A DNA stretch of 26,435 bases from Ruminococcus sp. UBA1394 (GCA_002305725.1 DBQM01000018.1:1-26435), one strand, 5' to 3'. Positions 15,717 to 23,592 are shown, counted from the stretch's first letter. Program-made: numbers and translations. Notes: generated from the letters alone by a model not told the origin.

Positions 15717-16565
15717 TTATTTATTTGATTTTATGCGCATTGAAATATCAAAGCACTGTACCGAATGAGTCAGCGCACCGAGAGAAATAATGTCAACCCC
15801 TGTCAGCGCTTTCTGTCTGATATTTTCAAGGGTAACGTTGCCCGACGCTTCAAGGAGCGCTCTGCCGTCTGTTATCTCAACAGCCTTTTTCATCTCCTCA
15901 TCGCTCATGTTGTCGAGCATTATAACCTCACACTTGTTTGCAAGCGCCTCTTCAAGCTCTTCAAGGTTTCTGACCTCGACTTCGATTTTCAGCATATGTC
16001 CTGCCTTTTTTCTCAGAGCAGTAACAGCGCCGGTTATTGAGCCGTAAGCGTCAATGTGATTGTCTTTGAGCATTGCGCCGTCTGAAAGATTAAATCTATG
16101 GTTTTTTCCTCCGCCAACTGTAACTGCGTACTTCTGCAGCGCACGGAGTCCGGGGAGAGTTTTTCTTGTATCGGCAATGCTTGCTCTTGTCCCTTCCACA
16201 AGCTTTACGCACTTGTTTGTGGCAGTAGCGATACCCGACATATGCTGAATAAGATTCAGCGCAGTACGTTCACCTTTGAGAAGTGTTTTTGTACTTCCTC
16301 TGAAAAAGGCAATGTAATCGCCCTTTTTCACTTCTGCACCGTCATGGAGAAGTATCTCCTTTTCAACATTTCCGCCAGCAAGGTCGAAAACTCTTGCGGC
16401 AACATCTATTCCGCACAGCACACCGCTGTCCTTGGCGATAAAATACGCCTCGCTTGTGTGGTCATCGGGAATGAGATTGTCTGTTGTGACATCAATATAG
16501 TTTATGTCCTCGGCAAGCGCCGTATTAATAATATTGTCAATATAAAACTGGTTAAGCATGGTCAT
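15717..16565 (-). CDS. nadC: Nicotinate-nucleotide pyrophosphorylase NadC
   Basis: NadC (quinolinate phosphoribosyltransferase) joins quinolinate and PRPP to nicotinate mononucleotide in de novo NAD synthesis. The 282 residues show the family motifs: GERTALNLIQHMSGIAT, ADTRKTLPGLRALQKYAV, GGGKNHRFNLSDGAMLKDNHI (substrate- and PRPP-binding Arg, His and Lys), EVEVRNLEELEEAL and MLDNMS, with a C-terminal VDIISLGALTHS. Length is typical. It starts 4 bases after the nadB stop with GGAGAATG as ribosome site inside the nadB end, so the two are co-translated. Confidence 0.96.
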   Translation of the reverse strand: MTMLNQFYIDNIINTALAEDINYIDVTTDNLIPDDHTSEAYFIAKDSGVLCGIDVAARVFDLAGGNVEKEILLHDGAEVKKGDYIAFFRGSTKTLLKGERTALNLIQHMSGIATATNKCVKLVEGTRASIADTRKTLPGLRALQKYAVTVGGGKNHRFNLSDGAMLKDNHIDAYGSITGAVTALRKKAGHMLKIEVEVRNLEELEEALANKCEVIMLDNMSDEEMKKAVEITDGRALLEASGNVTLENIRQKALTGVDIISLGALTHSVQCFDISMRIKSNK

Positions 16566-16569
16566 TCTC

Positions 16570-18021
16570 CTAAATTACTTCTTTTAAAATAAGGTATGCA
16601 ACGGTTGCAAGGGATTTTGCCTCGATATAGTCCGGATTTACAACGAAATTGCCTGTTGTAAGATCCCTCTTTATCTCCTTTACTCTCTCAAACCCCTCCA
16701 CAGCCGCTTTCTTATCCGGAATTACAAAGTAGCTGCTCTGCATGATGTGGCGTATCTCCGTTCTGAAACCATGAGGAATAGGCACAGCGTCTGTTCTTTC
16801 TTCAAAGGTGTAGTCGTCAAAGTCCTCCGGAACGCTGTTTCTCTTTTCTGCGATATCCTGTGCCGCACGGCGTGAGAATACCAGCGCTTCAAGGAGAGAA
16901 TTACTTGCAAGCCTGTTGTTTCCGTGTACTCCTGTGTGTGAGCATTCGCCGGCAGCGTAGAGGTTTTCAATACCAGTCCTTGCAAAGCTGTCAACATTGA
17001 TACCGCCCATAAGGTAGTGCTGGCACGGAAAAACAGGTATTCTGTCTTTTGTAAGGTCATATCCCTGTTTGAGCAGATTCTGATAAATCATAGGGAAACG
17101 GTTTTTGAGGAATTCCGGGTCTTTTCTTGAAATATCAAGGTAGAAGTCTGTCGAACCAAGCTTGCGGCTTTCAAGGATTATAGCGTGTGAAACCACATCT
17201 CTCGGCGCAAGCTCCAGCCTGTCGTCATAATTATGCATAAAGCGCTCGCCGTCTTTGTTAAGCAGATAAGCGCCCTCTCCCCTGACAGCCTCGGAAATAA
17301 GAAAGCATTCTCTTGTGTGCCTGTTGTTGAAAGCTGTGGGGTGGAACTGCACAAGGCTGAGGTTTTTTATATCTGCGCCCATTTCATAGGCAAAAGTGAT
17401 ACCGTCGCCTGTTGCAATTGCGGAGTTTGTGGTATACTCATAAACACGTCCTATACCGCCTGTCGCCAGCATCATGAAATGGCTGTTGAAAGACTGCATT
17501 TTTCCGTCCTTCCAGGTCTGTGCGGAAAAACCTGTGGAGGTTTTCTTCACGTTGCACAGGTATGTATTTTCCATTATGTCAACGTTCGGCAGGCTCTGCA
17601 CCTTTTCAAGCAGCTTTGACACGATTTCAAAGCCGGTTGCGTCCTTGTGGTGGAAGATTCTGTGACGGCAGTGACCGCCCTCAAGAGTCCTGTGCAGCTC
17701 ACCGTCGGGGGTCTTGTCGAAGTCAACGCCCAGATCAAGGAGTGCCTGTATATCTTTTGCAGCCTCTGAAACGAGGATATGAACAGTTTCAGTATTATTC
17801 TTGAAACCGCCTGCAATCATTGTGTCATTCTGATGCAGCTGGATATTATCTCCGGGGGAGTTATACACTCCGGCAATACCGCCCTGTGCAAGAGCAGAGT
17901 TGCAGAGCTTCAGCTCACGTTTTGAGAGGATAAGTATTTTCATGTCAGACGGCAGATTTATTGCTGTGTAAAGTCCTGCCGTACCGCTTCCGGCAATAAT
18001 AATATCATAGTTTTTCAGCAT
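16570..18021 (-). CDS. nadB: L-aspartate oxidase NadB
   Basis: NadB is an FAD enzyme that oxidises L-aspartate to iminoaspartate, the first step of NAD synthesis; in anaerobes fumarate can be the electron acceptor. The 483 residues have the FAD fold motif GSGTAGLYTAINLP near the N-terminus, LALAQGGIAG-like SALAQGGIAGV, the flavin and active-site segment EGGHCRHRIFHHKDATG, LVQFHPTAF, EAVRGEGAYLLNKDGERF, LAPRDVVSHAI and GINVDSFARTGIENLYAAGE. The C-terminal helical domain is shorter than in E. coli, as in many Clostridia. The partner nadA (quinolinate synthase) is not next to it, which is unusual. It has its own promoter and a GGAGAAT ribosome site. Confidence 0.95.
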   Translation of the reverse strand: MLKNYDIIIAGSGTAGLYTAINLPSDMKILILSKRELKLCNSALAQGGIAGVYNSPGDNIQLHQNDTMIAGGFKNNTETVHILVSEAAKDIQALLDLGVDFDKTPDGELHRTLEGGHCRHRIFHHKDATGFEIVSKLLEKVQSLPNVDIMENTYLCNVKKTSTGFSAQTWKDGKMQSFNSHFMMLATGGIGRVYEYTTNSAIATGDGITFAYEMGADIKNLSLVQFHPTAFNNRHTRECFLISEAVRGEGAYLLNKDGERFMHNYDDRLELAPRDVVSHAIILESRKLGSTDFYLDISRKDPEFLKNRFPMIYQNLLKQGYDLTKDRIPVFPCQHYLMGGINVDSFARTGIENLYAAGECSHTGVHGNNRLASNSLLEALVFSRRAAQDIAEKRNSVPEDFDDYTFEERTDAVPIPHGFRTEIRHIMQSSYFVIPDKKAAVEGFERVKEIKRDLTTGNFVVNPDYIEAKSLATVAYLILKEVI

Positions 18022-18037
18022 CGTAATTCTCCATTCA

Positions 18038-18060
18038 GCCGCTGTCTGAATACAGCCGGC
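18038..18060. promoter_or_regulatory. Inverted repeat in the nadB leader
   Basis: GCTGT (18041-18045) and ACAGC (18052-18056) flank CTGAAT, and GCC/GGC pairs extend the stem with one bulge. It lies just before the nadB ribosome site. It could be an operator for a niacin-responsive repressor or a hairpin acting on translation; I cannot match it to a known site from memory. Confidence 0.4.
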
Positions 18061-18139
18061 AGATAATGTTTACAGCGTTTCCGGCGGTCATTTTATTAAA
18101 ATAAATATCACAAAACGTCCGTCAGTTTATACTTATTTT

Positions 18140-18168
18140 ATTATACCATTATAAGATTTTAATGTCAC
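18140..18168 (-). promoter_or_regulatory. Promoter of nadBC
   Basis: Minus-strand GTGACA (18163-18168), a 17-base spacer and TATAAT (18140-18145). The leader is about 110 bases. The rest of the 314-bp gap to 18335 holds only the terminator and repeat arm at 18233-18326. Confidence 0.65.
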
Positions 18169-18232
18169 TATGTATTTTGACTAAATTTTTTCAAGATTCG
18201 ACCACGATAAACAACATATATTTCCTTAAAGG

Positions 18233-18326
18233 GATTTTTTACTGGGTTTTCCCACGAAAATAAATATAACCCGGGAAGATTTCGTCTTCCCGGGTTATAT
18301 GCAAATTTACTTATAAATCATAATTT
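18233..18326. repeat. Direct repeat, 3' shell of cassette 1
   Basis: About 90 bases starting near ATTTTTT-ACTGGGTTTT, through CACGAAAATAAATATA and the terminator stem, to TAAATCATAATTT. It aligns along its length with 18851-18945, which is the 3' flank of the next gene, with roughly four in five positions alike by eye. Confidence 0.75.
18266..18298 (-). terminator. Perfect 14-bp hairpin, terminator of the 18336 gene
   Basis: ATAACCCGGGAAGA (18266-18279) pairs perfectly with 18285-18298 around TTTCG. On the minus strand it is followed by ATTTATTTTCG. Part of the duplicated shell. Confidence 0.8.
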
Positions 18327-18335
18327 AAGGTTAAG

Positions 18336-18716
18336 TCAGTCAAACAATATCAGGTCAGAAACTGATGACAAACCAAATTCAGAAAAATATTTTTTTGCAC
18401 TTTCTTTTATTTCAGAAAAACTAATTGAATTTGAATCCAGAAAATCGTCATCTTTTTCGCAAAGATGAGAATAAACCATCAGACCTATAAGAAGGTCATC
18501 TTTAGTTTTGTCAAGTGTATTTAAATACATATTTGAAATAGCTTTTTTTATATTGCCGTTGTCTATTTCCATGATAAGTTGATCAGATAAAGCTTGTTTT
18601 TCTTTGTTCTGAAATTCCATAGAAGCAGGTGTTTCGGTATCCAGTCCAAATATCAGCTTCATTGCCGCTGCAACGCATTCTTTAATCTGTCTGATTATAT
18701 AATCCTGTTCAAACAT
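18336..18716 (-). CDS. Small DUF6483-like protein of unknown function
   Basis: A 126-residue soluble, helical, acidic protein starting MFEQDYIIRQIKECVAAAMK. The opening (MFEQDYI-RQIK) and the segment DDLLIGLMVYSHLCEKDDDFLD resemble, from memory, the DUF6483 family found in Firmicutes; no function is known. No signal peptide, membrane helix or catalytic motif is evident. It has its own promoter (18762-18790), a ribosome site (AAGGGG) and a strong terminator, so it is an independent unit. Those regulatory flanks are shared with the unrelated GNAT gene next to it. Confidence 0.75.
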   Translation of the reverse strand: MFEQDYIIRQIKECVAAAMKLIFGLDTETPASMEFQNKEKQALSDQLIMEIDNGNIKKAISNMYLNTLDKTKDDLLIGLMVYSHLCEKDDDFLDSNSISFSEIKESAKKYFSEFGLSSVSDLILFD

Positions 18717-18758
18717 ATTTTGTCATTCCCCTTTAAAAATTTCCGGTCTATTACTCAC

Positions 18759-18792
18759 TTAATATTATCATACCCACATAAAAAAGTCAATT
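18759..18792 (-). promoter_or_regulatory. Promoter of cassette 1, 34 bases identical to cassette 2
   Basis: On the minus strand TTGACT (18785-18790), a 17-base spacer and TAATAT (18762-18767). The 34 bases 18759-18792 are identical to 19398-19431. Confidence 0.75.
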
Positions 18793-18850
18793 CTTCACAA
18801 AAAAGAATAACTAAGATGCAGAGATTGTTCCGCTGCGCACCCTAAAAGTA

Positions 18851-18945
18851 ATTTTTTCTGGGTTTAACCACGAAAATAAATATACCCCGGGAAGATTTGG
18901 TTCTTTCCGGGTTATTGGCAATTCTGCTGATAAATTGGATTTTTA
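18851..18945. repeat. Direct repeat, 3' shell of cassette 2
   Basis: Second copy of the 18233-18326 sequence. It holds CACGAAAATAAATATA exactly and a diverged version of the terminator stem. It ends at the 3' end of the GNAT gene. Confidence 0.75.
18884..18913 (-). terminator. Terminator hairpin of the GNAT gene
   Basis: 18884-18895 pairs with 18902-18913 with one mismatch and one G-U-type pair, loop TTTGGT, then ATTTATTTTCG on the minus strand. A worn copy of the perfect hairpin at 18266-18298. Confidence 0.65.
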
Positions 18946-19362
18946 AATCTGCTTACTCATCCATATATGAGGACATCCCTCATCATCATCAATTTCTCCG
19001 GATTCAGTGTAACCTGATTTTTCATAAAAGCTTTTCACCCTGCATTGTGCATGAAGTGACATAGATATTCCGCCCTTTTTTAAAACAAGTTTTTCTGCTT
19101 CTTTTATCATTTTTGTTCCGATATTCATTCCTCTGTAAGACAAAATTACTGCTAATCTTCCAAATATATATTTATTTTTTTCAGAGCTTTCAAACAACCT
19201 GCAAGTTGCAACTGGCTCTTCCTTTTCATTGTACATAACAATATGTGATGCTACTTTGTCAATATCATCAAACTCATTTTCAAATCCCTGCTCGTCCATA
19301 AATACCTTTTTTCTTATCATCTTTGCATCATCTGACAGATAATCAAACACAACAACCTTCAT
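18943..19362 (-). CDS. GNAT-family N-acetyltransferase
   Basis: A 139-residue GNAT protein that would transfer an acetyl group from acetyl-CoA to an amine; the acceptor is unknown. The sequence has IRKKVFMDEQGFENEFDDID, a substrate-side motif of the ElaA/YjcF branch, then the acetyl-CoA loop GRLAVILSYRGMNIGTKMI (R/Q-x-x-G-x-G/A type) and SLHAQCRVKSFYEKSGYTESG. I start it at 19362 (MKVVVFDYL), since GGAGA lies 8 bases upstream; the frame is open five codons further, but only from a TTG without a ribosome site. It has the same promoter and terminator shell as the neighbouring 18336 gene. Confidence 0.88.
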   Translation of the reverse strand: MKVVVFDYLSDDAKMIRKKVFMDEQGFENEFDDIDKVASHIVMYNEKEEPVATCRLFESSEKNKYIFGRLAVILSYRGMNIGTKMIKEAEKLVLKKGGISMSLHAQCRVKSFYEKSGYTESGEIDDDEGCPHIWMSKQI

Positions 19363-19397
19363 AACACATCTCCACAAATTACACTTTTGTTATTCAG

Positions 19398-19431
19398 TTA
19401 ATATTATCATACCCACATAAAAAAGTCAATT
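19398..19431 (-). promoter_or_regulatory. Promoter of cassette 2 (GNAT gene)
   Basis: Minus-strand TTGACT (19424-19429), a 17-base spacer and TAATAT (19401-19406). Identical over 34 bases to the cassette 1 promoter, 639 bases away. Confidence 0.75.
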
Positions 19432-19476
19432 GCAATGTATTTTACACCCACACCCCAAAATTCTCCATAATAAACA

Positions 19477-19505
19477 TTGACATTTGCATAAAATTAAGGC
19501 ATAAT
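19477..19505 (+). promoter_or_regulatory. Promoter of the cellulase gene
   Basis: TTGACA (19477-19482), a 17-base spacer and CATAAT (19500-19505), 36 bases before the start. The ribosome site AAGGAGA follows at 19527-19533. Confidence 0.7.
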
Positions 19506-19541
19506 TATAATCAAACGGATATAAAAAAGGAGATATTAACC

Positions 19542-21347
19542 ATGCTAAGAAAAAGAATAACAGCAGTACTTCTTCTTGCTGCCATTGCCGCCGCACCGCT
19601 CTGGGGCTGCAGCGATGACGGTTCGGGAAGTACTTTGTCAGACGACACCGTTTCGGTTGCGGACAGCTCTTCCGTTTCAGAATCCTCGGAAGAATCTGCC
19701 GACAGCAGCAGTCAGACCGGCGAAAGCGTTTCCCTTGACGTTACCCTCACAGCCGGAAACAGCTGGGAAACAGACGGTACGTCCTATACCGACTACCAGG
19801 GTGCAGTCAAGAACAGCGGTTCTGGAAGTGTCAACGGCTGGACTGTCACCATTCCCCTTAAATCGGACGTTGAAATAATCAGCAGCTGGGGCGGCAGCTT
19901 TTCCTCAGACGGTAAAACAATAACCGTTACACCGGAGGAGTACAACAAAGCCCTTGAACCGGGCAACGAGGCAACTTTCGGATTCCAGATATCCGGCGCC
20001 GCAGACGCAGTTGACACAGCCGGAATCTCATGCACTGGTACAGCCGGAAGTTCGCAGTCCGCACAGCAGAACAATAACTCATCACAGAACAGCACCGCCG
20101 GAGAACCTGTCGCCAACACAGGCGCAAAGGACGTTCCCGCACCGTCAACCGATGACTGGCTTTCTGTAAAAGGCAGCAAAATCGTTGATTCCAGCGGCAA
20201 GGAAGTGTGGCTGACAGGCTGTAACTGGTTCGGCTACAACACGGGTTCAAACTGCTTTGACGGTTTGTGGGCGTGTGACCTCAACTCCTCCCTTGCAAGT
20301 ATCGCAGACCACGGTTTCAATCTTCTGCGTGTTCCTATCTCAACAGAGCTTATCAACAACTGGGCAGACGGAAACTATCCCGAGGCAAACTACAACAAGG
20401 CGACAAACTCATACCTTGAGGGCATGAACAGCCTTGAAATTTTCGACTATGTGGTTGGACAGTGCCGTGCAAACGGAATAAAGATTATGATTGACATTCA
20501 CTGTGCTGTAACCGATTCCATGGGTCACATGAAACCTCTCTGGACTGACGGCGACATAAGCGAACAGGATTATCTTGACGGTCTTTCATGGATGGCTGAG
20601 CGCTACAAAAATGATGATACCATAATCGCCTACGACCTGGAAAACGAGCCTCACGGCAAGCAGAACGAGTCACCAAGAGCAAAGTGGGACAATTCCAAAG
20701 ACGCTGACAACTGGAAGTATGTTGCGGAAAAGGCGGCAAATGCGGTACTCAGCAAGAACGAGAATGCACTGGTAATGGTTGAGGGAATTGAAATTTATCC
20801 TAAGGACATAAAGAAAAACGGCGATTTCAAGTCTCAGAACGAGGACGATTATTTCTTCAACTGGTGGGGAGGAAATCTCAGAGGTGTTGCCGACAATCCG
20901 GTGGATTTAGGAAAATATCAGAACAAGCTTGTCTACTCTCCTCACGATTATGGTCCGGCGGTTTATGAACAGCCGTGGTTTGAGGGCGGATATACTTTCG
21001 ATTCGCTCTATAAGGACTGCTGGTATGACAACTGGTTCTACATTCAGGACAAAAACATTGCTCCTCTGCTTATCGGCGAATGGGGCGGATATATGACCGA
21101 GCCTAACGTCACATGGATGACCTATTTAAGACAGCTTATTTCTGAAAACAGGATAAACCACACATTCTGGTGCTTCAACGCAAATTCCGGCGATACCGGC
21201 GGACTTGTAAAGGACGATTTCATGACATGGGATACTGAAAAGTATGAGTTCGTAAAGGAAGTTCTGTGGCAGAAGGACGGAAAGTTTGTCGGACTTGACC
21301 ATGAGATTCCTCTCGGAGAAAATGGTATTACTTTGAGTGATTATTAA
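19542..21347 (+). CDS. Lipoprotein GH5 endoglucanase with CBM2-like domain
   Basis: The 601 residues begin with a lipoprotein signal (positive start, hydrophobic 8-20, LWGC with C23 as the lipidated residue), a Ser/Asp-rich spacer to about 62, a beta-rich domain at about 62-165 resembling a family 2 cellulose-binding module (NSWETDGTSYTDYQGAVKN, VNGWTVTIPL, SSWGGSFSSDGKTITVTP), a Gln/Asn/Ser linker, and a GH5 catalytic domain at about 203-590. GH5 residues are visible: R263, H320 (MIDIHC), the acid/base E369 (DLENEPHG), H468 (SPHDYG) and the nucleophile E513 (IGEWGG). It should cut beta-1,4-glucan at the cell surface. There is no dockerin or sortase motif, so it is anchored by lipid and not cellulosomal. 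Monocistronic with its own promoter. Confidence 0.93.
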   Translation: MLRKRITAVLLLAAIAAAPLWGCSDDGSGSTLSDDTVSVADSSSVSESSEESADSSSQTGESVSLDVTLTAGNSWETDGTSYTDYQGAVKNSGSGSVNGWTVTIPLKSDVEIISSWGGSFSSDGKTITVTPEEYNKALEPGNEATFGFQISGAADAVDTAGISCTGTAGSSQSAQQNNNSSQNSTAGEPVANTGAKDVPAPSTDDWLSVKGSKIVDSSGKEVWLTGCNWFGYNTGSNCFDGLWACDLNSSLASIADHGFNLLRVPISTELINNWADGNYPEANYNKATNSYLEGMNSLEIFDYVVGQCRANGIKIMIDIHCAVTDSMGHMKPLWTDGDISEQDYLDGLSWMAERYKNDDTIIAYDLENEPHGKQNESPRAKWDNSKDADNWKYVAEKAANAVLSKNENALVMVEGIEIYPKDIKKNGDFKSQNEDDYFFNWWGGNLRGVADNPVDLGKYQNKLVYSPHDYGPAVYEQPWFEGGYTFDSLYKDCWYDNWFYIQDKNIAPLLIGEWGGYMTEPNVTWMTYLRQLISENRINHTFWCFNANSGDTGGLVKDDFMTWDTEKYEFVKEVLWQKDGKFVGLDHEIPLGENGITLSDY

Positions 21348-21360
21348 TAGAAACATATCA

Positions 21361-21381
21361 GAGCGGTCATATTGACCGCTC
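21361..21381 (+). terminator. Hairpin just after the cellulase gene
   Basis: GAGCGGTCA (21361-21369) pairs perfectly with TGACCGCTC (21373-21381) around TAT, 13 bases past the stop. No U-run follows, so it may protect the transcript end or terminate only weakly. Confidence 0.55.
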
Positions 21382-21398
21382 ATATCAAATCAAAATCG

Positions 21399-21631
21399 GT
21401 AGGGGCGAGCCTCGCTCGCCCGTGATACCACACATTTTCAATCGGGCGACCACTGGTCGCCCCTACAGAAACATTTGAAATCAACCAAATTGTAGGGGCT
21501 GGCGCCCTCGACAACCCGGAGCTGTCCCCTGCAAATCAAACGGTAGTATCACAAAAAACATATACCTTAAAATTATCAGCGAAATGTCCTGTGCGGTCAT
21601 GCAACGGGACGTCGTGGGCGCCGTACCCTAC
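21399..21631. repeat. Palindromic repeat cluster, copy D (four units)
   Basis: Units: GTAGGGGCGAGCCTCGCTCG... (21399-21421), GGGCGACC-ACT-GGTCGCCC with CTAC (21444-21466), a diverged GTAGGGGCTGGCGCC... unit (21492-21532), and an inverted relative ending CGCCGTACCCTAC (21605-21631). The first two are arranged as in copy B, the second and third as in copy A, so units alternate in orientation. This fills the 356-bp gap between converging genes; I see no gene in it. Confidence 0.75.
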
Positions 21632-21657
21632 AAATAGATTTTATCATCAACACAACA

Positions 21658-21692
21658 AAAGCCTGAGAAGAAACCAATTCTTCTCAGGCTTT
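21658..21692. terminator. Bidirectional terminator, mainly for ricT
   Basis: AAAGCCTGAGAAG (21658-21670) pairs perfectly with 21680-21692 around a 9-base loop. On the minus strand it ends in CTTTTGTTGTG; on the plus strand in TTTATTTAT. It lies 12 bases past the ricT stop. Confidence 0.85.
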
Positions 21693-21703
21693 ATTTATAC
21701 CCT

Positions 21704-22567
21704 TTACTTATCCTCAAGCTCCTTGAGTGCCTTTATTTCCTCACGGTTCAGCTTTATTTCCGAATCCTTGATTATTTTCACCTGGTCACGGTTCACATAA
21801 ACCGGAACATCACTCTTTTCCGGATTTATCTTCAGCCTGCCGGTTATGAGGTTTACTTCCTCAACATAACCCTTGCATTCCGGTGTTTTAACGTATGCGC
21901 CCACTTTTGGCGTAATTTTAAGCAGGTCCTCATACGCCGCCTGCTCGTTTTTCAGACAGCACATAAGTCTGCCGCAGGTGCCGGAAATCTTTGTGGGGTT
22001 AAGGGAAAGTCCCTGCTCCTTTGCCATTTTGATTGACACCGGCTGGAAGTCACCCATGTACCCCTTACAGCAGAACTCACGTCCGCATATTCCCAGTCCG
22101 CCGAGAATTTTCGCCTCGTCACGCACACCTATCTGTCGCAGTTCAATTCGTGTCTTGAAAACAGCCGCAAGGTCCTTTACCAGTTCACGGAAATCAACAC
22201 GGTTTTCCGCCGTGAAATAAAACAGTATCTTGTTGTTGTCAAAGGTACATTCAACGTCGATAAGGTGCATTTTCAGCTTTCTGAAAGCGATTTTTTCCTC
22301 GCATATCTTAAAAGCCTCCTGCTCCTTCTGACGGTTTCTCTCGACAACTGCGATATCCTTTCCTGTCGCCCTTCTTATAACTGATTTAAGCGGAGCAACT
22401 ATCTCCGAATCCTCAACCTTTTTGTTTTCAATTACGACATCTCCGCACTCGATACCTCTTGCTGTTTCAACAATAGCCTTGTCGCCAAGTCTGAATTTAT
22501 TTTCACCGGGAGAAAAATAATAAACCTTTCCGCCCTTTTTAAAACGTATTCCGATTATTTCAGTCAT
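21704..22567 (-). CDS. ricT: RicT/YaaT family protein (PSP1 domain)
   Basis: RicT (YaaT) is part of the RicAFT complex, an Fe-S-containing factor that in Bacillus subtilis modulates RNase Y processing and affects sporulation and competence. The 287 residues match the family in length and carry a PSP1 C-terminal domain. The paired cysteine motifs that bind the clusters are present: GICGREFCCKGYMGDFQPVS (C161, C166, C167) and SGTCGRLMCCLKNEQ (C198, C203, C204). It is the last gene of the operon with holB and darA, the same order as in Bacillus. No ricA or ricF is in the window. The ribosome site is GAGG; a palindrome AGAACTTGTTCT lies in the 44-base gap to holB. Confidence 0.95.
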   Translation of the reverse strand: MTEIIGIRFKKGGKVYYFSPGENKFRLGDKAIVETARGIECGDVVIENKKVEDSEIVAPLKSVIRRATGKDIAVVERNRQKEQEAFKICEEKIAFRKLKMHLIDVECTFDNNKILFYFTAENRVDFRELVKDLAAVFKTRIELRQIGVRDEAKILGGLGICGREFCCKGYMGDFQPVSIKMAKEQGLSLNPTKISGTCGRLMCCLKNEQAAYEDLLKITPKVGAYVKTPECKGYVEEVNLITGRLKINPEKSDVPVYVNRDQVKIIKDSEIKLNREEIKALKELEDK

Positions 22568-22611
22568 TGTAACCTCAATTCACCTCTTAATATAAGAACT
22601 TGTTCTAAGAA

Positions 22612-23592
22612 TTATCGTCCGCAGTCCATTACTTCTCCGCAAAGTCCTGCCATAATAAGCGTCTGGCTGACATTCGCTCTGTAATCAGCCGCCGCCTTTT
22701 CTGTCGCCTTGTGTATCTTTTCGGCAGATACTGCCGAAAGGCGTCTGCCAAGCTTCAGCGCCTCAGCCGGACAGCAGCTTATGCACCTGTCCTCCGGGTC
22801 AATCTGCGTAACAGCGGCGTCCCTTATTACCTTGTCGAACATTTCAAGGAATACAGCTGCATTGTTCCTGTCCTTTAAAACATCTGATGAAAAAGCAGTC
22901 AGCAGACCGTATTCATCTCTGTTAATTATACTATCCGCCGCTTTTTTTGTCAACTGTGCGATTTTCTGCAGATTTTCGTCCTCAAGAAACTGAATGCACA
23001 TTCCGATATTTCCCCGGAATACCTCCATGGCTTTCTGAATCTGACCGCTGTCATATCCCCTCAAAGCCAGTGCCGCCGCACATTCGTCATCACTGCATGG
23101 CGAAACGCCTATGGACACCACTCTTGAAAGTATTGTCGGAAGAAAGGAATCCTTTGAAACTGCTGTAAAAATAAAGTAAACAAAATCCGGCGGTTCTTCG
23201 ATAAGCTTTAAAAGGGAGTTCTGAGCCGGGATTTTAATGTTGTCAGCGTCTGCAAAAAGATACACTTTCCTGTCGCCGTTGTTGGGGGCAACGATTGAGT
23301 CCGAGCTGACCTGACGGCAGGTTTCGACAGAATAGGTCATAAGCTTTCCGCTTTGTTCGGGGAAAATCAGATCGGGGTGTATTCCCTTGTCGATATTCCT
23401 GCATGAACGGCAGTCATTGCATGGTACATTTCCGCCCTTTTCACAAAGCAGAGTTTTAGCCATATAAAGGGCGGCTGTTTTTTTGCCAAGTCCCTTTTCG
23501 CCGTAAATTATAAATCCGTGGGGAAGTCTGCCGCTTCTGCACATGGATTCAAAGGAATCCTTTAAAAATCCGTTTCCGTATATCTTAGTCAT
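22612..23592 (-). CDS. holB: DNA polymerase III subunit delta'
   Basis: Delta' is the stator subunit of the clamp loader that puts the sliding clamp on DNA. The 326 residues have a Walker A-like GEKGLGKKTA (31-40), a zinc knuckle with C50, C58, C61 and C64 (NVPCNDCRSCRNID), the LLKLIEEPP motif and LPTILSRV where active loaders have an SRC motif. A C-terminal helical region follows. Length is usual for clostridial delta'. Start and darA stop overlap by 4 bases (ATGA type), so translation is coupled to darA. Confidence 0.92.
   Translation of the reverse strand: MTKIYGNGFLKDSFESMCRSGRLPHGFIIYGEKGLGKKTAALYMAKTLLCEKGGNVPCNDCRSCRNIDKGIHPDLIFPEQSGKLMTYSVETCRQVSSDSIVAPNNGDRKVYLFADADNIKIPAQNSLLKLIEEPPDFVYFIFTAVSKDSFLPTILSRVVSIGVSPCSDDECAAALALRGYDSGQIQKAMEVFRGNIGMCIQFLEDENLQKIAQLTKKAADSIINRDEYGLLTAFSSDVLKDRNNAAVFLEMFDKVIRDAAVTQIDPEDRCISCCPAEALKLGRRLSAVSAEKIHKATEKAAADYRANVSQTLIMAGLCGEVMDCGR

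Noticed and set aside
18233..19431. CRISPR array or tandem satellite
   Set aside because: The repeats are only two copies, of unequal length, and they enclose genes rather than short spacers.
22598..22609. AGAACTTGTTCT between holB and ricT as a LexA box
   Set aside because: The spacing between GAAC and GTTC is two bases, not four, and there is no promoter next to it.
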